Shown one piece after another: positions 38,281 through 39,537 of a stretch of DNA of 39,537 nt. Every line of letters begins with the position of its first letter. The first letter of the stretch is position 1. Origin of the DNA: a virus; the IMG/VR virus record IMGVR_UViG_3300031707_000059, positions 1 to 39,537 of that record. The stretch is one strand, 5' to 3'. Under the pieces are notes generated by a model. That model worked only from the letters and a program-made list of their open reading frames with translations, searched no databases and was not told where the DNA came from. The position numbers and the translations under genes are program-made.

Positions 38281-39537
38281 GTGGCTAATATGGGTCTTGG
38301 CAACCTCAGCGAGCTTTTGAAAAATGTCGTACAGACTCCAGGTGGTGCGGACCCGGCGGCCCAAGCCGGGGCTGCTCCTGGGGGAAACGCCGCCCTGTTC
38401 GAGAAGATTACGAAAGTGCTTGCACCAATGCTGAAGCAGTTTGGGCAAATCCAGGCGCAAATGCAGCCGCAGGGGCAGGCCCAAGGCTTCCCAGGCCAAG
38501 TTGGCGGGGCTCCGCCGGCGATTGTGCCAGGGCCTGTGCCTCCTGGCGGAGCCGCTCGCGCTGCGCCTGCGTTGCAGCAGATGCCCGGTTCGAGGCCATA
38601 CGTCGCCCCTGGCGGCTACGAAACTGGTTTCGAGTTCCGCACTAAAGGTGGTGCTAGAGCAGCGACGGTCTCCGGCGCCGTCAGCAACATAATGCAATCA
38701 ATTTCACGGATGAAGCAACAGGCGGAAGACCGGAAGCGGACGGAAGCCCAAAACATTATGAGTGTTCTTCTCAGGGCGTATGAGAACCCTGATGATCCGG
38801 TGAACAAGCGCATCATCCAGACGATTATGAGCGACCCGAAGAAACAGAAGGTCTTGAGGGAAATCTACGGGTCGGTTGCAGAAGCGATGAAGCCGGGCGA
38901 AACTTCGCCCGAGGCTGTCGGTGCGCAGCAAGCTGTTAAGGAGGCGCAGCAGAGGGAGCAGCAGGGGGCGGCGAAGCCGGCGCCGCAGGCCGGTGCCGGA
39001 GCGCAACCGCTGTTTATGACTGGGACTACGCCGCAGGCCCGCGCGGGCGCTGAGCAGGCTAGAACGGCGGAAATGGCAGAGAGTGTCAAGCAAAAGATGA
39101 TGCAGCAGGGCCGGGGGCCGGAGATGCTTGGCGCTAGTCCCCTGGGCCGGGAAGAGCAGCACCAAGCTGCTAGGTTCGCTGCTGGGTTTGAGCTAAGCCC
39201 TGTCCAGAGAGCTACGCTGGATGCCAGGACGCAGATGACGCATGACCTGATTGTGTCACGCGAAATCACCGGCGCGTTGGCTCGGCAGACAGTCCTGGCC
39301 AAGGCTGTCATTGATGCCGAGTCTCGGGAGAAGGTCCAGCGGCTTCGCGGCGATGCTCTGACGGCCGTTGCGAAGTTGAGCCACAGTGGAACTCAGGACG
39401 AATACAATAAAAACCTTCGGGCGCTTTTAGCGGCCAAAAAAGCTGAGGCTGGCAACTTGCGGAATAACTATACATCTCTCTTGAAGGCTGACAAAGACGA
39501 TGAGGCCGCCGCGTTTCTAAGCCAAGCTCAGCAGGTC
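38281..39537 (+). CDS. Large Gln/Ala-rich virion protein, runs off the right edge
   Basis: A GTG start at 38281 behind TAGGAGGTTTTT; 419 codons are visible with no stop. The N-terminal 130 residues are Pro/Gly/Gln-rich. Long charged helices follow (MQSISRMKQQAEDRKRTEAQ; QAVKEAQQREQQGAAKPAPQ; NKNLRALLAAKKAEAGNLRN). This looks like a large internal or ejection protein of a short-tailed phage. A tape-measure-like role is possible but there are no tail-tube genes. The remainder of the gene is outside the window. Confidence 0.6.
   Translation, partial: MANMGLGNLSELLKNVVQTPGGADPAAQAGAAPGGNAALFEKITKVLAPMLKQFGQIQAQMQPQGQAQGFPGQVGGAPPAIVPGPVPPGGAARAAPALQQMPGSRPYVAPGGYETGFEFRTKGGARAATVSGAVSNIMQSISRMKQQAEDRKRTEAQNIMSVLLRAYENPDDPVNKRIIQTIMSDPKKQKVLREIYGSVAEAMKPGETSPEAVGAQQAVKEAQQREQQGAAKPAPQAGAGAQPLFMTGTTPQARAGAEQARTAEMAESVKQKMMQQGRGPEMLGASPLGREEQHQAARFAAGFELSPVQRATLDARTQMTHDLIVSREITGALARQTVLAKAVIDAESREKVQRLRGDALTAVAKLSHSGTQDEYNKNLRALLAAKKAEAGNLRNNYTSLLKADKDDEAAAFLSQAQQV

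Overview
The window is a 39.5 kb piece of a tailed double-stranded DNA phage genome. It is open at both ends: one gene runs off the left edge and one off the right edge. It has two opposed transcription blocks. Positions 1 to about 13,710 are read leftward (minus strand) and hold early, DNA-metabolism and host-interaction genes. Positions about 14,090 to the end are read rightward and hold packaging, head, tail and fibre genes. No tape-measure, sheath or tail-tube gene is visible. A P22/T7-like portal, an adaptor, a propeller-like tail protein and two Gln/Ala-rich putative ejection proteins point to a short-tailed (podovirus-like) virion. No integrase, tRNA or CRISPR array was seen. Shine-Dalgarno sites and sigma70-type promoters indicate a bacterial host. 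Secreted-protein N-termini ending in Ala-Gln and choice-of-anchor-D type domains suggest, weakly, Acidobacteria or a similar environmental phylum.

The leftward block is packed with small genes joined by ATGA-type overlaps. Its recognisable parts are a recombination module (Sak4-like RecA-fold ATPase, probable ssDNA-binding partner, Cas4/AddB-like Fe-S nuclease at 1785-4376), a free-standing HNH endonuclease, a ribbon-helix-helix regulator, a stripped-down FtsK-type DNA pump, a von Willebrand A (VWA) protein next to a protein with an HPD (J-domain) motif, and about nine small Cys-pair (zinc-ribbon type) proteins. Three leftward promoters (at 6.1, 10.4 and 12.15 kb) share one architecture: an identical 11-nt box TGAAAACAAAG, 12 nt, then TTGACA. 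Two of them appear to drive leaderless genes.

Between the two blocks (12.2-14.1 kb) lies a mostly non-coding region rich in hairpins, an A-rich tract and repeated short motifs. It is a candidate origin or structured-RNA region. It ends in a rightward sigma70 promoter whose spacer is an ACAAAGT palindrome, the same half-site found inside the early boxes.

The rightward block runs in this order: small terminase, large terminase, holin-like protein, portal, scaffold-like protein, decoration-like protein, a second HNH gene, major capsid protein, a beta-helix capsid-associated protein, a PurD-like ATP-grasp enzyme, a jelly-roll protein, the tail hub, a fibre cluster, the adaptor and putative ejection proteins. 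The most unusual feature is the fibre cluster (28.0-36.5 kb). Five adhesin or fibre-like proteins (collagen-like fibre, two beta-rich proteins, a 773-residue multidomain protein and a beta-helix tailspike-like protein) each begin with what looks like a Sec signal peptide. That is not expected of proteins assembled into virions in the cytoplasm, and it is the best candidate here for an undescribed phage surface-display or secretion strategy.
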